Assembly: GCF_022096995.1 (NCBI RefSeq) | Contig: NZ_JACXGQ010000007.1 | Location: 62,001 to 126,000 of the forward strand | Direction of reading: 5' to 3' | Length of the DNA: 64,000 bases | From: Yoonia sp. I 8.24 | GTDB lineage: Bacteria; Pseudomonadota; Alphaproteobacteria; Rhodobacterales; Rhodobacteraceae | In this document: positions 48,071 to 58,016 of the stretch, piece after piece | How the letters are laid out: every line of letters begins with the position of its first letter | How positions within the stretch are numbered: the stretch's first letter is position 1 | Made by a program: the position numbers and the translations under genes | The notes under the pieces: model-generated | Told to the model about the DNA's origin: nothing | Database searches by the model: none | Seen by the model: the letters and a program-made list of their open reading frames with translations, nothing else

Positions 48071-49186
48071 TCAAGCGTAACGCGTGGTTTTTTCCGGCTC
48101 ATAGAGCGGCCGGTCGTTTTTGGCGATACGCGCTAAAAGCTGTTTGGCTTTCTTACCGTCGACGACAGGACGGGCGGTGGTGGCAGGCGTGCCAACACTC
48201 TTCATCGCCCCTCCTCCTCCGGCGACACCTTTCACGTAGGACGTCAACAAAAGGGTTTCGACAAGCGCCCCATTTGCGGAAATAAGTTCGTGCTGGTCAC
48301 ATAAGATATGCACATAAGTGATATCCTCGGTTGGGGTCACCACATCAATCCCGTCGCACCCAGCGAGCTTTGCGGCGGGCACAAGAACCTCTCCTGCGTC
48401 AACCATGCGCTGTGCAACGGGCGAGGCGATCAGCATACGGTGCTGCCGCGACACAATCAAATCTGTTGCAGGGTGTCCGCCCCCTAAGCATCCCGCCTTG
48501 AACCGAATGGGCTGCTGGTTGCGGTGCGCGTCAATAAAATCTGGCGTCAATCTAGTCTGACCAATCCAGCGGATCGGTTGAAACCCATGATCCGCTGTCC
48601 ACACCTGATCACCTACGACGAGGTCTTGCGCACGCACGTCGCCCTTATCAGTTGAAACGCGCGTCCCGCCTTCGATGCACAACACAGAATCGCCATCATC
48701 AATCGTCGCATAGGTAAGGTTGCCAAAAATGTCCCACTGATAGCTCTCACCCACAGCCACATCTGTGTGCTCAAGAAAGTTGTCAGACAATGCCGTACCA
48801 GGCAGGCTTGCGGTATAGGCCGCACCTTCTGACACCGTAAATGCGGGGATATTGTCAGCACTATAGAATGACAGAACCGTACCGCTATCAACATTGGTGA
48901 GCGCGATACCACTGCCTTCGTTACTGTCGCTGTTCGCGTTCTTTATCCCAACTGAGATAACATAGATCGTATACGTGGGATCATCTGGGTGCGGCACCCC
49001 GGTCAATGTGCCAAGGTTCACCTCTCCTCCGGCGATCCCTGCATTCGTGTGTAATGTTCCGTCGTCATCATAGACTGACACAACGTAGTCATTTGGATCT
49101 TCACCAGGCGCAAGTGTGATTTCGACAAACTCACCCGAATTCGCGACACCTGAGCCCCGAAAATGCAGTTCCGAAATAAATGCCAT
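48071..49186 (-). CDS. Hint-domain protein with LTD-like N-terminal region
   Basis: A 371-residue protein. The N-terminal 130 residues (ISELHFRGSGVANSGEFVEITL, then TIYVISVG) resemble lamin-tail/LTD-like secreted modules. From about 170 a Hint domain has the nucleophile Cys kept (SVLCIEGGTRVSTDKGDVRAQDL), a GDQVWTADHG block and VSRQHRMLI. The C-terminus is charged. Such proteins in Roseobacters are probably exported and self-processing. ATG 49186 has GGAG 8 bases upstream. Unlike the Hint gene at 20488, this copy looks catalytically complete. Confidence 0.82.
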   Translation of the reverse strand: MAFISELHFRGSGVANSGEFVEITLAPGEDPNDYVVSVYDDDGTLHTNAGIAGGEVNLGTLTGVPHPDDPTYTIYVISVGIKNANSDSNEGSGIALTNVDSGTVLSFYSADNIPAFTVSEGAAYTASLPGTALSDNFLEHTDVAVGESYQWDIFGNLTYATIDDGDSVLCIEGGTRVSTDKGDVRAQDLVVGDQVWTADHGFQPIRWIGQTRLTPDFIDAHRNQQPIRFKAGCLGGGHPATDLIVSRQHRMLIASPVAQRMVDAGEVLVPAAKLAGCDGIDVVTPTEDITYVHILCDQHELISANGALVETLLLTSYVKGVAGGGGAMKSVGTPATTARPVVDGKKAKQLLARIAKNDRPLYEPEKTTRYA

Positions 49187-49287
49187 TTGTCGACTCCACA
49201 CTCTGAGACAATGATCTCTGTGCAGCTAGCCTAACGGCAAACCAGCTATAGCGCGATAAGTATATCGCGACAGCCGGTTTACCCTGC

Positions 49288-51414
49288 TTAGCCCTTGGCC
49301 GCTGAAAGCAATTCCAAAATCTCACTTGCGGCTTTGGGGATATTGGTGCCTGGCCCAAAGATCGCTTTGACCCCGCTATCATACAAGAACTGATAATCTT
49401 GTTGCGGGATCACGCCGCCACAGATGACGATAATATCTTCGGCGTCGGCATCCTTGAGAGTTTGCACCAATTGCGGCGCAAGGGTCTTGTGCCCGGCCGC
49501 CTGTGAGCTGATCCCAATGACATGCACGTCATTGTCGATCGCATCTTGCGCAGCCTCGGCAGGGGTCTGAAACAACGGCCCCACATCGACGTCAAAGCCG
49601 ATATCGGCGAAGGCAGTCGCGATCACCTTGGCGCCGCGATCATGCCCATCTTGACCCATTTTCACGACCAACATACGTGGGCGTCGGCCTTCGGCCTCGG
49701 CGAAATCTTCGACGTTGCGTTGAATTTCCGCAAAGCCTGCGTCGCCCTCATAGGCTGCACCGTAGACACCCGCCAAGGTCTTGACCTCGGCGCGGTGACG
49801 CCCAAATGTTTTTTCCATCGCCATGCTGATTTCTCCGACTGTGGCGCGCGCACGCGCAGCTTCGACTGCTGCAGCGAGCAGGTTACCGCCTTCATTGGCG
49901 CAGCGTGTGACTTCGGCCAATACGGCGTCACAGGTGTCCTGATCCCGCGCCGCTTTGGTTGCGTTGATCCGCACAATCTGGGATTCGCGCACGGCAAGGT
50001 TATCAACGTCCAAAATATCGATCGGGTCTTCTTTGTCTTTGCGGTATTTGTTCACGCCGACGATCACCTCATCGCCGCGGTCGATATCGGCCTGACGGCG
50101 TGCGGCAGTTTCTTCGATGCGCAGCTTTGGCATGCCCGATGCGACGGCTTTGGTCATGCCGCCCATTTCTTCGACTTCCTCGATCAAGGCCCACGCCTTT
50201 TCGGCCAATTCATTGGTTAGGCTTTCAACGTAATACGACCCCGCCAGCGGATCGACGACATTGGTAATTCCGGTTTCTTCTTGCAAAATCAGCTGGGTGT
50301 TACGGGCAATGCGCGCGCTAAATTCCGTCGGCAGCGCAATAGCTTCGTCAAGCGCGTTGGTGTGCAAGGACTGCGTGCCACCCAATGCAGCCGCCATCGC
50401 CTCATAGGCTGTGCGGATCACGTTGTTATATGGATCTTGTTCTTGCAGTGACACGCCCGAGGTCTGGCAGTGCGTGCGCAACATGGATGATTTAGGATTC
50501 TTAGGTTCAAACTCTGCCATGATCTTAGACCACAGCAGACGGGCGGCACGCAGCTTTGCGGCCTCCATGAAAAAGTTCATCCCAATGGCAAAGAAAAACG
50601 ACAAGCGCCCAGCGAATGCATCCACATCCATGCCGCGCGCAATCGCAGCCCGCACGTATTCGCGCCCGTCCGCCAACGTATACGCCAGCTCTTGGACAAG
50701 GTTCGCGCCCGCCTCTTGCATGTGATAGCCAGAGATCGAGATTGAGTTAAATTTCGGCATCTCATTTGACGTATATTCGATAATATCCGCAATGATCCGC
50801 ATCGAAGGTTCAGGCGGGTACACATAGGTATTACGCACCATAAATTCTTTGAGAATATCGTTCTGAATAGTCCCCGAAAGCAGCGCCTTATCGTGCCCTT
50901 GCTCTTGGCCCGCAACGATAAAATTCGCTAAAATCGGGATCACGGCACCGTTCATGGTCATCGATACGGACACTTTATCAAGCGGAATACCGTCAAAGAG
51001 AATTTTCATATCCTCGACGCTGTCAATCGCAACGCCCGCCTTGCCAACATCACCTTCGACGCGCGGGTGGTCGCTGTCATAGCCCCGGTGCGTTGCCAAA
51101 TCAAAGGCAACTGAAACGCCTTGCTGGCCCGCATCAAGCGCCTTGCGATAAAAAGCATTCGATTCTTCGGCCGTCGAAAACCCTGCGTATTGACGGATCG
51201 TCCAAGGGCGGCCTGCGTACATCGTCGCCTTCACGCCGCGCGTATATGGTGATTGGCCGGGAATGCCGCCCATATGCGGCAGATCGGCCGTGTCATCAAC
51301 CGTATAGAGCGGTTTAACGGCGATCCCTTCAAGCGTATCCCATGTCAGCGCATCAAGCGGCTTGCCACGGAGTTCTTTGGTGGCGATCTGTTCCCACGTT
51401 TTCTTATCGGTCAT
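49288..51414 (-). CDS. mcm: Methylmalonyl-CoA mutase
   Basis: A 708-residue single-chain mutase that converts (R)-methylmalonyl-CoA to succinyl-CoA with adenosylcobalamin. It has the TIM-barrel N-terminus ([41 protein letters not shown]) and the C-terminal B12 domain ([33 protein letters not shown]). GGAGG precedes ATG 51414. It lies in the propionate cluster with pccA and pccB, all on the minus strand. The GTPase chaperone MeaB and the epimerase are not in the window. Confidence 0.96.
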   Translation of the reverse strand: MTDKKTWEQIATKELRGKPLDALTWDTLEGIAVKPLYTVDDTADLPHMGGIPGQSPYTRGVKATMYAGRPWTIRQYAGFSTAEESNAFYRKALDAGQQGVSVAFDLATHRGYDSDHPRVEGDVGKAGVAIDSVEDMKILFDGIPLDKVSVSMTMNGAVIPILANFIVAGQEQGHDKALLSGTIQNDILKEFMVRNTYVYPPEPSMRIIADIIEYTSNEMPKFNSISISGYHMQEAGANLVQELAYTLADGREYVRAAIARGMDVDAFAGRLSFFFAIGMNFFMEAAKLRAARLLWSKIMAEFEPKNPKSSMLRTHCQTSGVSLQEQDPYNNVIRTAYEAMAAALGGTQSLHTNALDEAIALPTEFSARIARNTQLILQEETGITNVVDPLAGSYYVESLTNELAEKAWALIEEVEEMGGMTKAVASGMPKLRIEETAARRQADIDRGDEVIVGVNKYRKDKEDPIDILDVDNLAVRESQIVRINATKAARDQDTCDAVLAEVTRCANEGGNLLAAAVEAARARATVGEISMAMEKTFGRHRAEVKTLAGVYGAAYEGDAGFAEIQRNVEDFAEAEGRRPRMLVVKMGQDGHDRGAKVIATAFADIGFDVDVGPLFQTPAEAAQDAIDNDVHVIGISSQAAGHKTLAPQLVQTLKDADAEDIIVICGGVIPQQDYQFLYDSGVKAIFGPGTNIPKAASEILELLSAAKG

Positions 51415-51501
51415 TGTGGCCTCCGGCTTTGCGCGAAATTTATTTCGCTGATTTGCGCTTCGCCCTTAGTATTTGGGCAAGCAGGCGCTATATCTATTGG
51501 T

Positions 51502-51975
51502 ATGAAGTTACTGACAAACATTGGGCTTTGCGCCTTGTTCATCGTTTTTGGTGTGGCCACATCCGCCCAAGAGCAAACTGTGCTAGAGCGTTGGGAGGCA
51601 GACCGCACCGCGATCTTTGATGCCAGCGAAATCACGCTGGATGATTTCCACTGGCTTGCGCGGCCGCTGATCGTCTTTGCTGACAGCCCCAATGACCCGC
51701 ATTTTCGCCAGCAAATGGACCTGCTGGCGCTCGGGCTTGATGATCTGGCCGAACGCGATGTGATCATCATCACCGACACAGACCCCGACGCGCAAACATC
51801 GGTGCGTTTGGCACTGCGCCCGCGCGGGTATTCGATGGTCTTGTTGGGCAAGGACGGGCGCGTCTCATTTCGCAAACCTTCCGCGTGGAATGTACGCGAA
51901 ATTTCACGCACCATCGATAAGATGCCCCTGCGCCAACAAGAGGTCGAAGATCGACGTCGTATATCGGCGCAGTAA
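51502..51975 (+). CDS. DUF4174 secreted protein
   Basis: A 157-residue protein with a signal peptide (MKLLTNIGLCALFIVFGVATSA) and the DUF4174 pattern (DDFHWLARPLIVFADSPNDPHFRQQMDLL, then GYSMVLLGKDGRVSFRKP), a thioredoxin-like fold without CxxC. The function is unknown. ATG 51502 gives the signal peptide; the longer frame is antisense to mcm. It is the only plus-strand gene between mcm and pccA. Confidence 0.85.
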   Translation: MKLLTNIGLCALFIVFGVATSAQEQTVLERWEADRTAIFDASEITLDDFHWLARPLIVFADSPNDPHFRQQMDLLALGLDDLAERDVIIITDTDPDAQTSVRLALRPRGYSMVLLGKDGRVSFRKPSAWNVREISRTIDKMPLRQQEVEDRRRISAQ

Positions 51976-51980
51976 GTCAC

Positions 51981-53978
51981 TTATTCGAACTCCATGATCA
52001 CTTCATCAACCGCGAGGCTATCACCAGCCGCCGCATTGATTTTCTTGACCACACCTTTGCGTTCAGCACGCAGGATGTTTTCCATTTTCATGGCTTCCAC
52101 GGTGCATAGTGCCTGACCTTCTTGGACCTCATCACCGGCAACGACGTCGACTTTGACGATCAATCCCGGCATTGGGCATAGCAGGAATTTCGACGTATCC
52201 GGCGGCAGTTTTTCTGGCATCAATTCGGCCAGTTCAGCCTGACGCGGGCTGCGCACATGCACTTTGATATCCGCGCCACGATAACGCACCCGGAACCCGC
52301 CCGAGATTTTCGCAACTTTGATCACAAGCGGTGAGCCATCGACGCTTAGGCGCGCAAGCGGATCACCCGGCGTCCAATCGCTTTCAACGCGCAGGGTTTT
52401 ATCGCCGATAGTGACGTTCGCACCCTCTTGATCTGCATCAATTGTCACCACGTGTGACGCGCCCTGTAAGTTCACGACCCAATCGGTCCCAACCCGGCGT
52501 TCATGGTTCCCCATCGTGCCAGAAATACGCGTGCGCCGAATTTCACCAACCCGGTGCATCGCCGAGGCCGCCGCCGCAATGCGCACGCAAGTGTTGTCGT
52601 CCAGCGTCACACCGTCGAACCCGTCGGGGAACTCTTCTTCGATAAAAGCGGTGGTCATATTGCCACTGGTGAATTTCGGGTGGTCATAGACTGCAGCGAG
52701 GAACGGCAGGTTGTGGCCAATGCCTTCCAGCTCAAACCCATCCAGCGCAAGCCGCATTTCCTCAATCGCGGTGGCGCGGTCAGGTGCCCATGTACATAGC
52801 TTTGCGATCATTGGATCGTAGAACATGCTGATCTCACCGCCCTCAACGACGCCCGTGTCATTACGTACGGCGCGGTTTTCAAACGCTTCTTCGGCAGGCG
52901 GACGGTAACGGGTCAAACGGCCAATAGACGGCAAGAAGTTGCGATAAGGGTCTTCGGCATAAAGGCGGCTTTCCATCGCCCAACCGTTGATTTCCAAATC
53001 ACCTTGGGCAAAAGGCAGTTTTTCACCTGCGGCCACGCGGATCATCTGTTCAACCAAATCAACACCGGTGATCAATTCGGTGACCGGGTGTTCAACCTGC
53101 AAACGGGTGTTCATTTCCAAGAAGTAAAAGTTGCGGTCGCCATCCACGATGAATTCGACGGTGCCTGCGCTGGTGTAGCCAACAGCCTGCGCGAGCGCGA
53201 CAGATTGTTCACCCATCGCTTTGCGGGTGGCCTCGTCCAAGAACGGGCTTGGCGCTTCTTCCACGACTTTTTGGTTACGGCGCTGGATCGAACATTCGCG
53301 TTCATGCAGATAGACGGCATTGCCATGCCCATCGGCCAAGACCTGAATTTCGATGTGGCGGGGTTGGGTGACAAATTTTTCGATGAAAATCCGGTCGTCA
53401 CCAAAGGAATTGGCCGCCTCGTTCTTGGATGATTGGAACCCCTCGCGGGCCTCTTGGTCATTCCACGCGATGCGCATGCCCTTACCGCCACCACCGGCGG
53501 ATGCTTTGATCATGACCGGATAGCCGACTTCGTTGGAAATCTTGACCGCTTCTTCGGCGTCTTCAATCAGCCCCATATAGCCAGGTACGGTAGATACATC
53601 AGCGTCTTGGGCGATTTTCTTGGACGTGATCTTATCGCCCATCTTTTCAATCGCGCCTTTTGGCGGCCCGATAAAGGCGACACCAGCTTCGGCCAGCGCC
53701 TCAGCGAATTTTGAATTCTCCGATAAGAACCCATAGCCCGGATGCACGGCTTCGGCACCGGTTTGTTTGATGGCGTCCATCACCTTGTCGATCACGATAT
53801 AGGATTGGTTCGCCGGGGGCGGGCCGATGTGGACGGCCTCATCTGCCATTTTGACATGCAGTGCATTACGGTCGGCATCCGAATAGATTGCAACCGTTTT
53901 GATCCCCATCTTGCGGGCAGTCTTGATAACCCGACAGGCAATTTCGCCACGGTTAGCAATAAGGATTTTCTTGAACAT
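51981..53978 (-). CDS. pccA: Propionyl-CoA carboxylase alpha subunit (biotin carboxylase/BCCP)
   Basis: A 665-residue biotin-dependent subunit. It has the ATP-grasp biotin carboxylase domain (MFKKILIANRGEIACRVIKTARK, SAGGGGKGMRIAWND) and the C-terminal biotinyl domain with EAMKMEN, where the lysine carries biotin. With PccB it carboxylates propionyl-CoA to methylmalonyl-CoA. ATG 53978 is used; the longer frame adds seven residues. Confidence 0.95.
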   Translation of the reverse strand: MFKKILIANRGEIACRVIKTARKMGIKTVAIYSDADRNALHVKMADEAVHIGPPPANQSYIVIDKVMDAIKQTGAEAVHPGYGFLSENSKFAEALAEAGVAFIGPPKGAIEKMGDKITSKKIAQDADVSTVPGYMGLIEDAEEAVKISNEVGYPVMIKASAGGGGKGMRIAWNDQEAREGFQSSKNEAANSFGDDRIFIEKFVTQPRHIEIQVLADGHGNAVYLHERECSIQRRNQKVVEEAPSPFLDEATRKAMGEQSVALAQAVGYTSAGTVEFIVDGDRNFYFLEMNTRLQVEHPVTELITGVDLVEQMIRVAAGEKLPFAQGDLEINGWAMESRLYAEDPYRNFLPSIGRLTRYRPPAEEAFENRAVRNDTGVVEGGEISMFYDPMIAKLCTWAPDRATAIEEMRLALDGFELEGIGHNLPFLAAVYDHPKFTSGNMTTAFIEEEFPDGFDGVTLDDNTCVRIAAAASAMHRVGEIRRTRISGTMGNHERRVGTDWVVNLQGASHVVTIDADQEGANVTIGDKTLRVESDWTPGDPLARLSVDGSPLVIKVAKISGGFRVRYRGADIKVHVRSPRQAELAELMPEKLPPDTSKFLLCPMPGLIVKVDVVAGDEVQEGQALCTVEAMKMENILRAERKGVVKKINAAAGDSLAVDEVIMEFE

Positions 53979-54074
53979 TAGCTTTCGCCCCCCAAACAAA
54001 AAATCGCCGCCGGGGTTCTGCCCCAGCGACGATCCAAAGATTTTAGACGCACCGGAATGGCACGTGAATTTGTA

Positions 54075-54275
54075 TTAGTTGCAGATGCCCGCGTCATCGC
54101 AGAACACGCCTGCGGCTGCGCCGACAGCAGCCGTGCCAACTGGGTCTGTGCCCAGAATTTCAGCTGCGACAAGACCTGCGCCCGCACCTGCAACAGCGCG
54201 TTCCCCGTCGGTGTCGATACAGCCTGCAAGGCCAAAAGCTGCGACCGCAGCCAGAAGAAGAGATGATTTTTGCAT
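54075..54275 (-). CDS. Small lipoprotein
   Basis: A 66-residue protein with a signal and lipobox (MQKSSLLLAAVAAFGLAGC, lipidated Cys near 19) and a short mature part rich in Gly and Ala (AVAGAGAGLVAAEILG), ending CDDAGICN with two cysteines. Small lipoproteins of this kind are frequent between pcc genes in Rhodobacteraceae. The role is unknown. Confidence 0.75.
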   Translation of the reverse strand: MQKSSLLLAAVAAFGLAGCIDTDGERAVAGAGAGLVAAEILGTDPVGTAAVGAAAGVFCDDAGICN

Positions 54276-54606
54276 TTTTTACTGCCCTTTAGAATTGTGT
54301 TGTGCGGCCAAGAATTGGCCTCTTTCACAGGTAAAGCAATATGCACAATCGCGTGATATGCAATAACAGACATTTTTTCGCCGATCCTCGGTTTCGGTCC
54401 GCCCTGTGAGAAGGCGAACCGAGAAGGGGAAGGATCAGTATGATAAGGTGGGTCGGCGACATCAAAAGAAGTCTGGCTTATCGCACAGCTTATGATGTCG
54501 CCAAAAACTGTTGTTGCATACCCGCGTGTTTGATCCCCCCATTTTTGGGAGGATATCCGCTGCCCTTGCCGCGGAGCTAACCTATGATGAGCAACAAGTG
54601 TCATAT
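54276..54606. other. Gene-free stretch with two inverted repeats
   Basis: About 331 bases with no supported gene. A long antisense frame here overlaps pccA and has no recognisable motif. GGCGACATCA (54455-54464) and TGATGTCGCC (54493-54502) form a perfect 10-bp inverted repeat. CTCGGTTTCG (54387) and CGAACCGAG (54415) form a second one with a bulge. They could mark a small RNA or folded leader; neither ends in a T-run. Confidence 0.6.
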
Positions 54607-54969
54607 CTACTTTGCAAAAAGCTCTGGGAAACTAACCCGCGCGACATCGATATCGACACGCAGCATGGCTTCGTAATCAGCCGGGTCAAACGGGTCTTCG
54701 GCGGGGATCACTTCGCGCCCAAACAGCCAGCTGAGACGCCCCGCATCAAGATTGCCGCGCACGAATGGTTCATCGCCAAAATTTTCTAGCAAAGCCTGCA
54801 TAAACCCGACATCTGCGCGTTTGTCTGGCGGCCGGCGATCTGGGTAGCGTTCCCGTTCGGTCAGCGCAGTCGCACCGTCTTTATTGGCGCGCCGCAGAAC
54901 GAATTGAAAATCAGTTCCCGGCAAGCGCCCCGGAAAGCCGCGATGTTTATCCATATATGGCAGGGCCAT
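54607..54969 (-). CDS. Hypothetical protein in the pcc cluster
   Basis: A 120-residue acidic, soluble protein (MALPYMDKHRGFPGRLPGTDFQFVLRRANKDG, then VGFMQALLENFGDEPFVRGNLDAGRLSWLF). I do not recognise a domain. It lies in the same direction as pccA and pccB, between them. Its position suggests a link to propionyl-CoA metabolism, which remains an inference. Confidence 0.6.
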   Translation of the reverse strand: MALPYMDKHRGFPGRLPGTDFQFVLRRANKDGATALTERERYPDRRPPDKRADVGFMQALLENFGDEPFVRGNLDAGRLSWLFGREVIPAEDPFDPADYEAMLRVDIDVARVSFPELFAK

Positions 54970-55047
54970 GTCATACCTCGGTTATTGTGATCCATCGGGT
55001 CGCGATAGATCACGCCAGACGCCGTGCGGCCAGCGTGAACACTCCTA

Positions 55048-56571
55048 TTACAGCGGAATATTGTCGTGTTTTTTCCACGGATTTTGCAGTTGTTTACCGC
55101 GCAGGCTTGCGAAGGCACGGCAAACCCGTTTGCGTGTCGATTGCGGGCGGATGATTTCATCAATGAAACCTTTCTGCGCAGCCACAAACGGGTTGGCAAA
55201 GCGGTCTTCGTATTCTTTGGTGCGTTCCGCGATTTCCTCTGGTGATTTGCCACGGTGGATAATCTCGGTCGCGCCTTTGGCGCCCATCACAGCAATTTCT
55301 GCAGTTGGCCACGCATAGTTAAAATCACCGCGCAGATGCTTGGACGCCATCACGTCATACGCGCCACCGTAGGCCTTGCGCGTGATCACTGTCACCTTGG
55401 GCACGGTGGCTTCGCCATAGGCAAACAGCAGTTTCGCACCGTGTTTGATCACGCCGCCGTATTCTTGGCTGGTGCCGGGCAAAAAGCCGGGGACATCCAC
55501 AAGCGTCAGGATCGGGATTTCGAACGCATCGCAAAAACGCACAAACCGCGCTGCCTTGCGCGAGCTGTCGATATCAAGACAACCGGCCAGCACCATCGGT
55601 TGGTTGGCAACAACGCCAACTGTCGATCCCTCAAGACGGATAAACCCGGTCAAGATATTCTTTGCGAACTCTTCTTGGATTTCATAAAAATCGCCCTCAT
55701 CCGCGAGCTTATGAATCAGCTCTTTCATGTCATAAGGCGCGTTGGGATTGTCTGGGATCAGCGTATCAAGGCTGTCCTCAATCCGATCCACATCGTCAAA
55801 GAACGGGCGCACGGGCGGTTTTTCGCGGTTATTGAGCGGTAAGAAATCGATCAGGCGGCGGGCCTCGGCCAATGCCTCAACGTCATTTTCAAACGCGCCA
55901 TCCGCAACGCTTGATTTCTTTGAATGGGTCGATGCCCCGCCCAATTCTTCGGCTGTGACAACTTCGTTCGTGACAGTTTTCACAACGTCAGGCCCCGTCA
56001 CGAACATATAGCTGCTGTCTTTAACCATAAAGATAAAGTCGGTCATCGCAGGGCTATAGACAGCACCGCCCGCACATGGGCCCATGATCAGGCTGATCTG
56101 CGGGACCACGCCCGAAGCCATGATATTGCGCTGAAACACTTCGGCATAACCCGCGAGCGAGGCAACACCCTCTTGAATACGGGCGCCACCAGAATCGTTG
56201 ATCCCGATCACGGGCGCGCCGTTTTTCATCGCCATATCCATGATTTTGCAAATCTTTTGCGCATGGGTTTCGGAGAGTGAACCGCCGAAGACTGTGAAAT
56301 CTTGTGAAAACACATAGACCATGCGGCCATTCACTGTGCCCCACCCGGTCACAACGCCGTCGCCTGCGGGGCGCTCTGCCTCCATGCCGAAATCAGTGCA
56401 GCGGTGGGCGACAAACATGTCGAATTCTTCAAACGATCCTTCGTCAAGCAGCAGCTCAATACGTTCGCGTGCGGTCAGCTTGCCTTTGCTGTGCTGCGCG
56501 GCAATCCGGCGTTCGCCACCACCAAGACGCGCGGCTTCGCGTTGCGCTTCTAGCTCTTGTAATACATCCAT
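55048..56571 (-). CDS. pccB: Propionyl-CoA carboxylase beta subunit
   Basis: A 507-residue carboxyltransferase that transfers CO2 from biotin to propionyl-CoA. It has the start [45 protein letters not shown], the acyl-CoA region [19 protein letters not shown], and the C-terminal half with [22 protein letters not shown] 56571 has a GGGGG ribosome site. The gap upstream carries repeated TTTGC/GCAAA sites matching control by PccR. Confidence 0.94.
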   Translation of the reverse strand: MDVLQELEAQREAARLGGGERRIAAQHSKGKLTARERIELLLDEGSFEEFDMFVAHRCTDFGMEAERPAGDGVVTGWGTVNGRMVYVFSQDFTVFGGSLSETHAQKICKIMDMAMKNGAPVIGINDSGGARIQEGVASLAGYAEVFQRNIMASGVVPQISLIMGPCAGGAVYSPAMTDFIFMVKDSSYMFVTGPDVVKTVTNEVVTAEELGGASTHSKKSSVADGAFENDVEALAEARRLIDFLPLNNREKPPVRPFFDDVDRIEDSLDTLIPDNPNAPYDMKELIHKLADEGDFYEIQEEFAKNILTGFIRLEGSTVGVVANQPMVLAGCLDIDSSRKAARFVRFCDAFEIPILTLVDVPGFLPGTSQEYGGVIKHGAKLLFAYGEATVPKVTVITRKAYGGAYDVMASKHLRGDFNYAWPTAEIAVMGAKGATEIIHRGKSPEEIAERTKEYEDRFANPFVAAQKGFIDEIIRPQSTRKRVCRAFASLRGKQLQNPWKKHDNIPL

Positions 56572-56645
56572 CAGATCGCCCCCCAATTCGGTTCTTTGAC
56601 TACTCCTAGCGCAAAGAAGCTGTTTCACGAAGCACGAATAGGAAT

Positions 56646-56695
56646 ATTTGCAAATATTTACATTAGCAAAATATCATTTTTGCAATACTGCAAAT
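56646..56695. promoter_or_regulatory. PccR/ScfR-like operator cluster upstream of pccB
   Basis: ATTTGCAAAT at 56646-56655 is a perfect palindrome. TTAGCAAAAT follows at 56663. TTTGCA-ATAC-TGCAAA at 56679-56694 is a second perfect dyad. The half-site centres are 16, 16 and 8 bases apart. The published PccR motif of Rhodobacter sphaeroides is TTTGCAAA-N4-TTTGCAAA, and this site resembles it without matching exactly. It lies in the divergent gap of pccB and the drug-efflux gene. Confidence 0.7.
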
Positions 56696-56752
56696 CGTAT
56701 CCATACAATCACAGGGATAGACAACACCAGAGTTGCGCCCTACCCCTAACCC

Positions 56753-57964
56753 ATGAGCAACTTACCCTTCATCCGCTTCCTTGATCGCAGCACCCCGCCA
56801 CACATCATGACGCTGGTGCTGATCACAGGTATGTCTGCCCTTAGCATGACCATCTTTTTGCCGTCATTGGCCAAGATGACTGCCGATTTCGAAACAGATT
56901 ATGCGATTATGCAGATCGCGCTTTCGGGGTATTTGGCAGCAACCGCGGTGTTGCAAATTTTCGTTGGGCCAATTTCGGATCGCTACGGGCGGCGGATCAT
57001 GATCCTCGGCGCACTTTCGATTTTTGTCTTCGCGTCCATCGGCGCAATGCTGTCTCAATCGGTAGAGCTATTTCTATTTTTCCGCATCCTTCAGGCCGCG
57101 GTCGCCACAAATATGGCGCTCAGCCGTGCGATTGTACGCGATATCGTTTCGCAAGAAGAGGCCGCATCCTTAATGGGATATGTCACCATGGGCACCGCAT
57201 TGGTGCCGATGTTTGGCCCGACGATCGGCGGGGTGCTTGACGAAGCATTTAGCTGGCACGCGACCTTTGCATTTCTTGCACTTGCCGGGTCCGCCACGTT
57301 GGTCCTCGTCTATTTGGACCTGGGCGAAACCGTCGCCAAGGGCGGCATCAGCTTTCGCGACCAGATCAAAGGCTACCCAGAATTGTTTCGCTCGCCGCGG
57401 TTTTGGGGCTATGCGCTTTGCAGCGCCTTTTCATCAGGCACGTTCTTTGCGTTGCTAGGCGGCGCGTCCTTTGTTGGCAGCACAATCTTTGGTCTTTCCC
57501 CAATGTGGAGCGGGGTCGCACTTGGCGCGCCCGCCGTTGGCTATGCTGTCGGCAACTACCTGTCGGGTCGGTTTTCGGTCCGCATGGGTATCAATAAAAT
57601 GGCCATCATCGGCACGGGGGTGACTATCGTCGGGCTTAGCACATCCGCCATCCTTACCATGTCAGGTGTCGCACATCCGCTCAACTTTTTCGGATTTTGC
57701 GTGTTTTTGGGCCTTGGCAACGGGATCGCATTGCCAAACGTCATGGCAGGGTCCATTTCAGTACGCCCACATTTGGCAGGCACCGCAAGCGGGCTGAGCG
57801 GTGCGATTATGATCGGAGGCGGCGCGGCGCTGTCGCAGTTTGCGGGCGGCATGCTGACGGTTGAAACGGGCACCTTGCCGCTACAACTGCTGATGCTGGG
57901 CACCGGCGTGCTTGCGTTGATTTCAGTCCTGTTTGTGGTGTGGCGCGAATCCCGCATCACTTGA
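56753..57964 (+). CDS. Bcr/CflA-family drug-resistance MFS transporter
   Basis: A 403-residue transporter with twelve hydrophobic segments. The loop GPISDRYGRRIMILGALSIFVFASIG and RAIVRDIVSQEEAASLMGYVTMGTALVPMFGP are typical of the Bcr/CflA branch. It would export small drugs by proton exchange. It is divergent from pccB and shares the AT-rich regulatory gap. Whether PccR affects it is unknown. Confidence 0.9.
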   Translation: MSNLPFIRFLDRSTPPHIMTLVLITGMSALSMTIFLPSLAKMTADFETDYAIMQIALSGYLAATAVLQIFVGPISDRYGRRIMILGALSIFVFASIGAMLSQSVELFLFFRILQAAVATNMALSRAIVRDIVSQEEAASLMGYVTMGTALVPMFGPTIGGVLDEAFSWHATFAFLALAGSATLVLVYLDLGETVAKGGISFRDQIKGYPELFRSPRFWGYALCSAFSSGTFFALLGGASFVGSTIFGLSPMWSGVALGAPAVGYAVGNYLSGRFSVRMGINKMAIIGTGVTIVGLSTSAILTMSGVAHPLNFFGFCVFLGLGNGIALPNVMAGSISVRPHLAGTASGLSGAIMIGGGAALSQFAGGMLTVETGTLPLQLLMLGTGVLALISVLFVVWRESRIT

Positions 57965-58016
57965 CCGTAGGTTTGCAGCAGCTAATCTAACCTAGCTAAG
58001 TTGCAAAAGGTGCGTG

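Noticed and set aside
53978-54604. A 208-codon minus-strand frame across the small lipoprotein and the gene-free gap
   Set aside because: It is in a different frame from the lipoprotein gene, lacks a recognisable domain, and its amino-acid pattern is that of a shadow frame.
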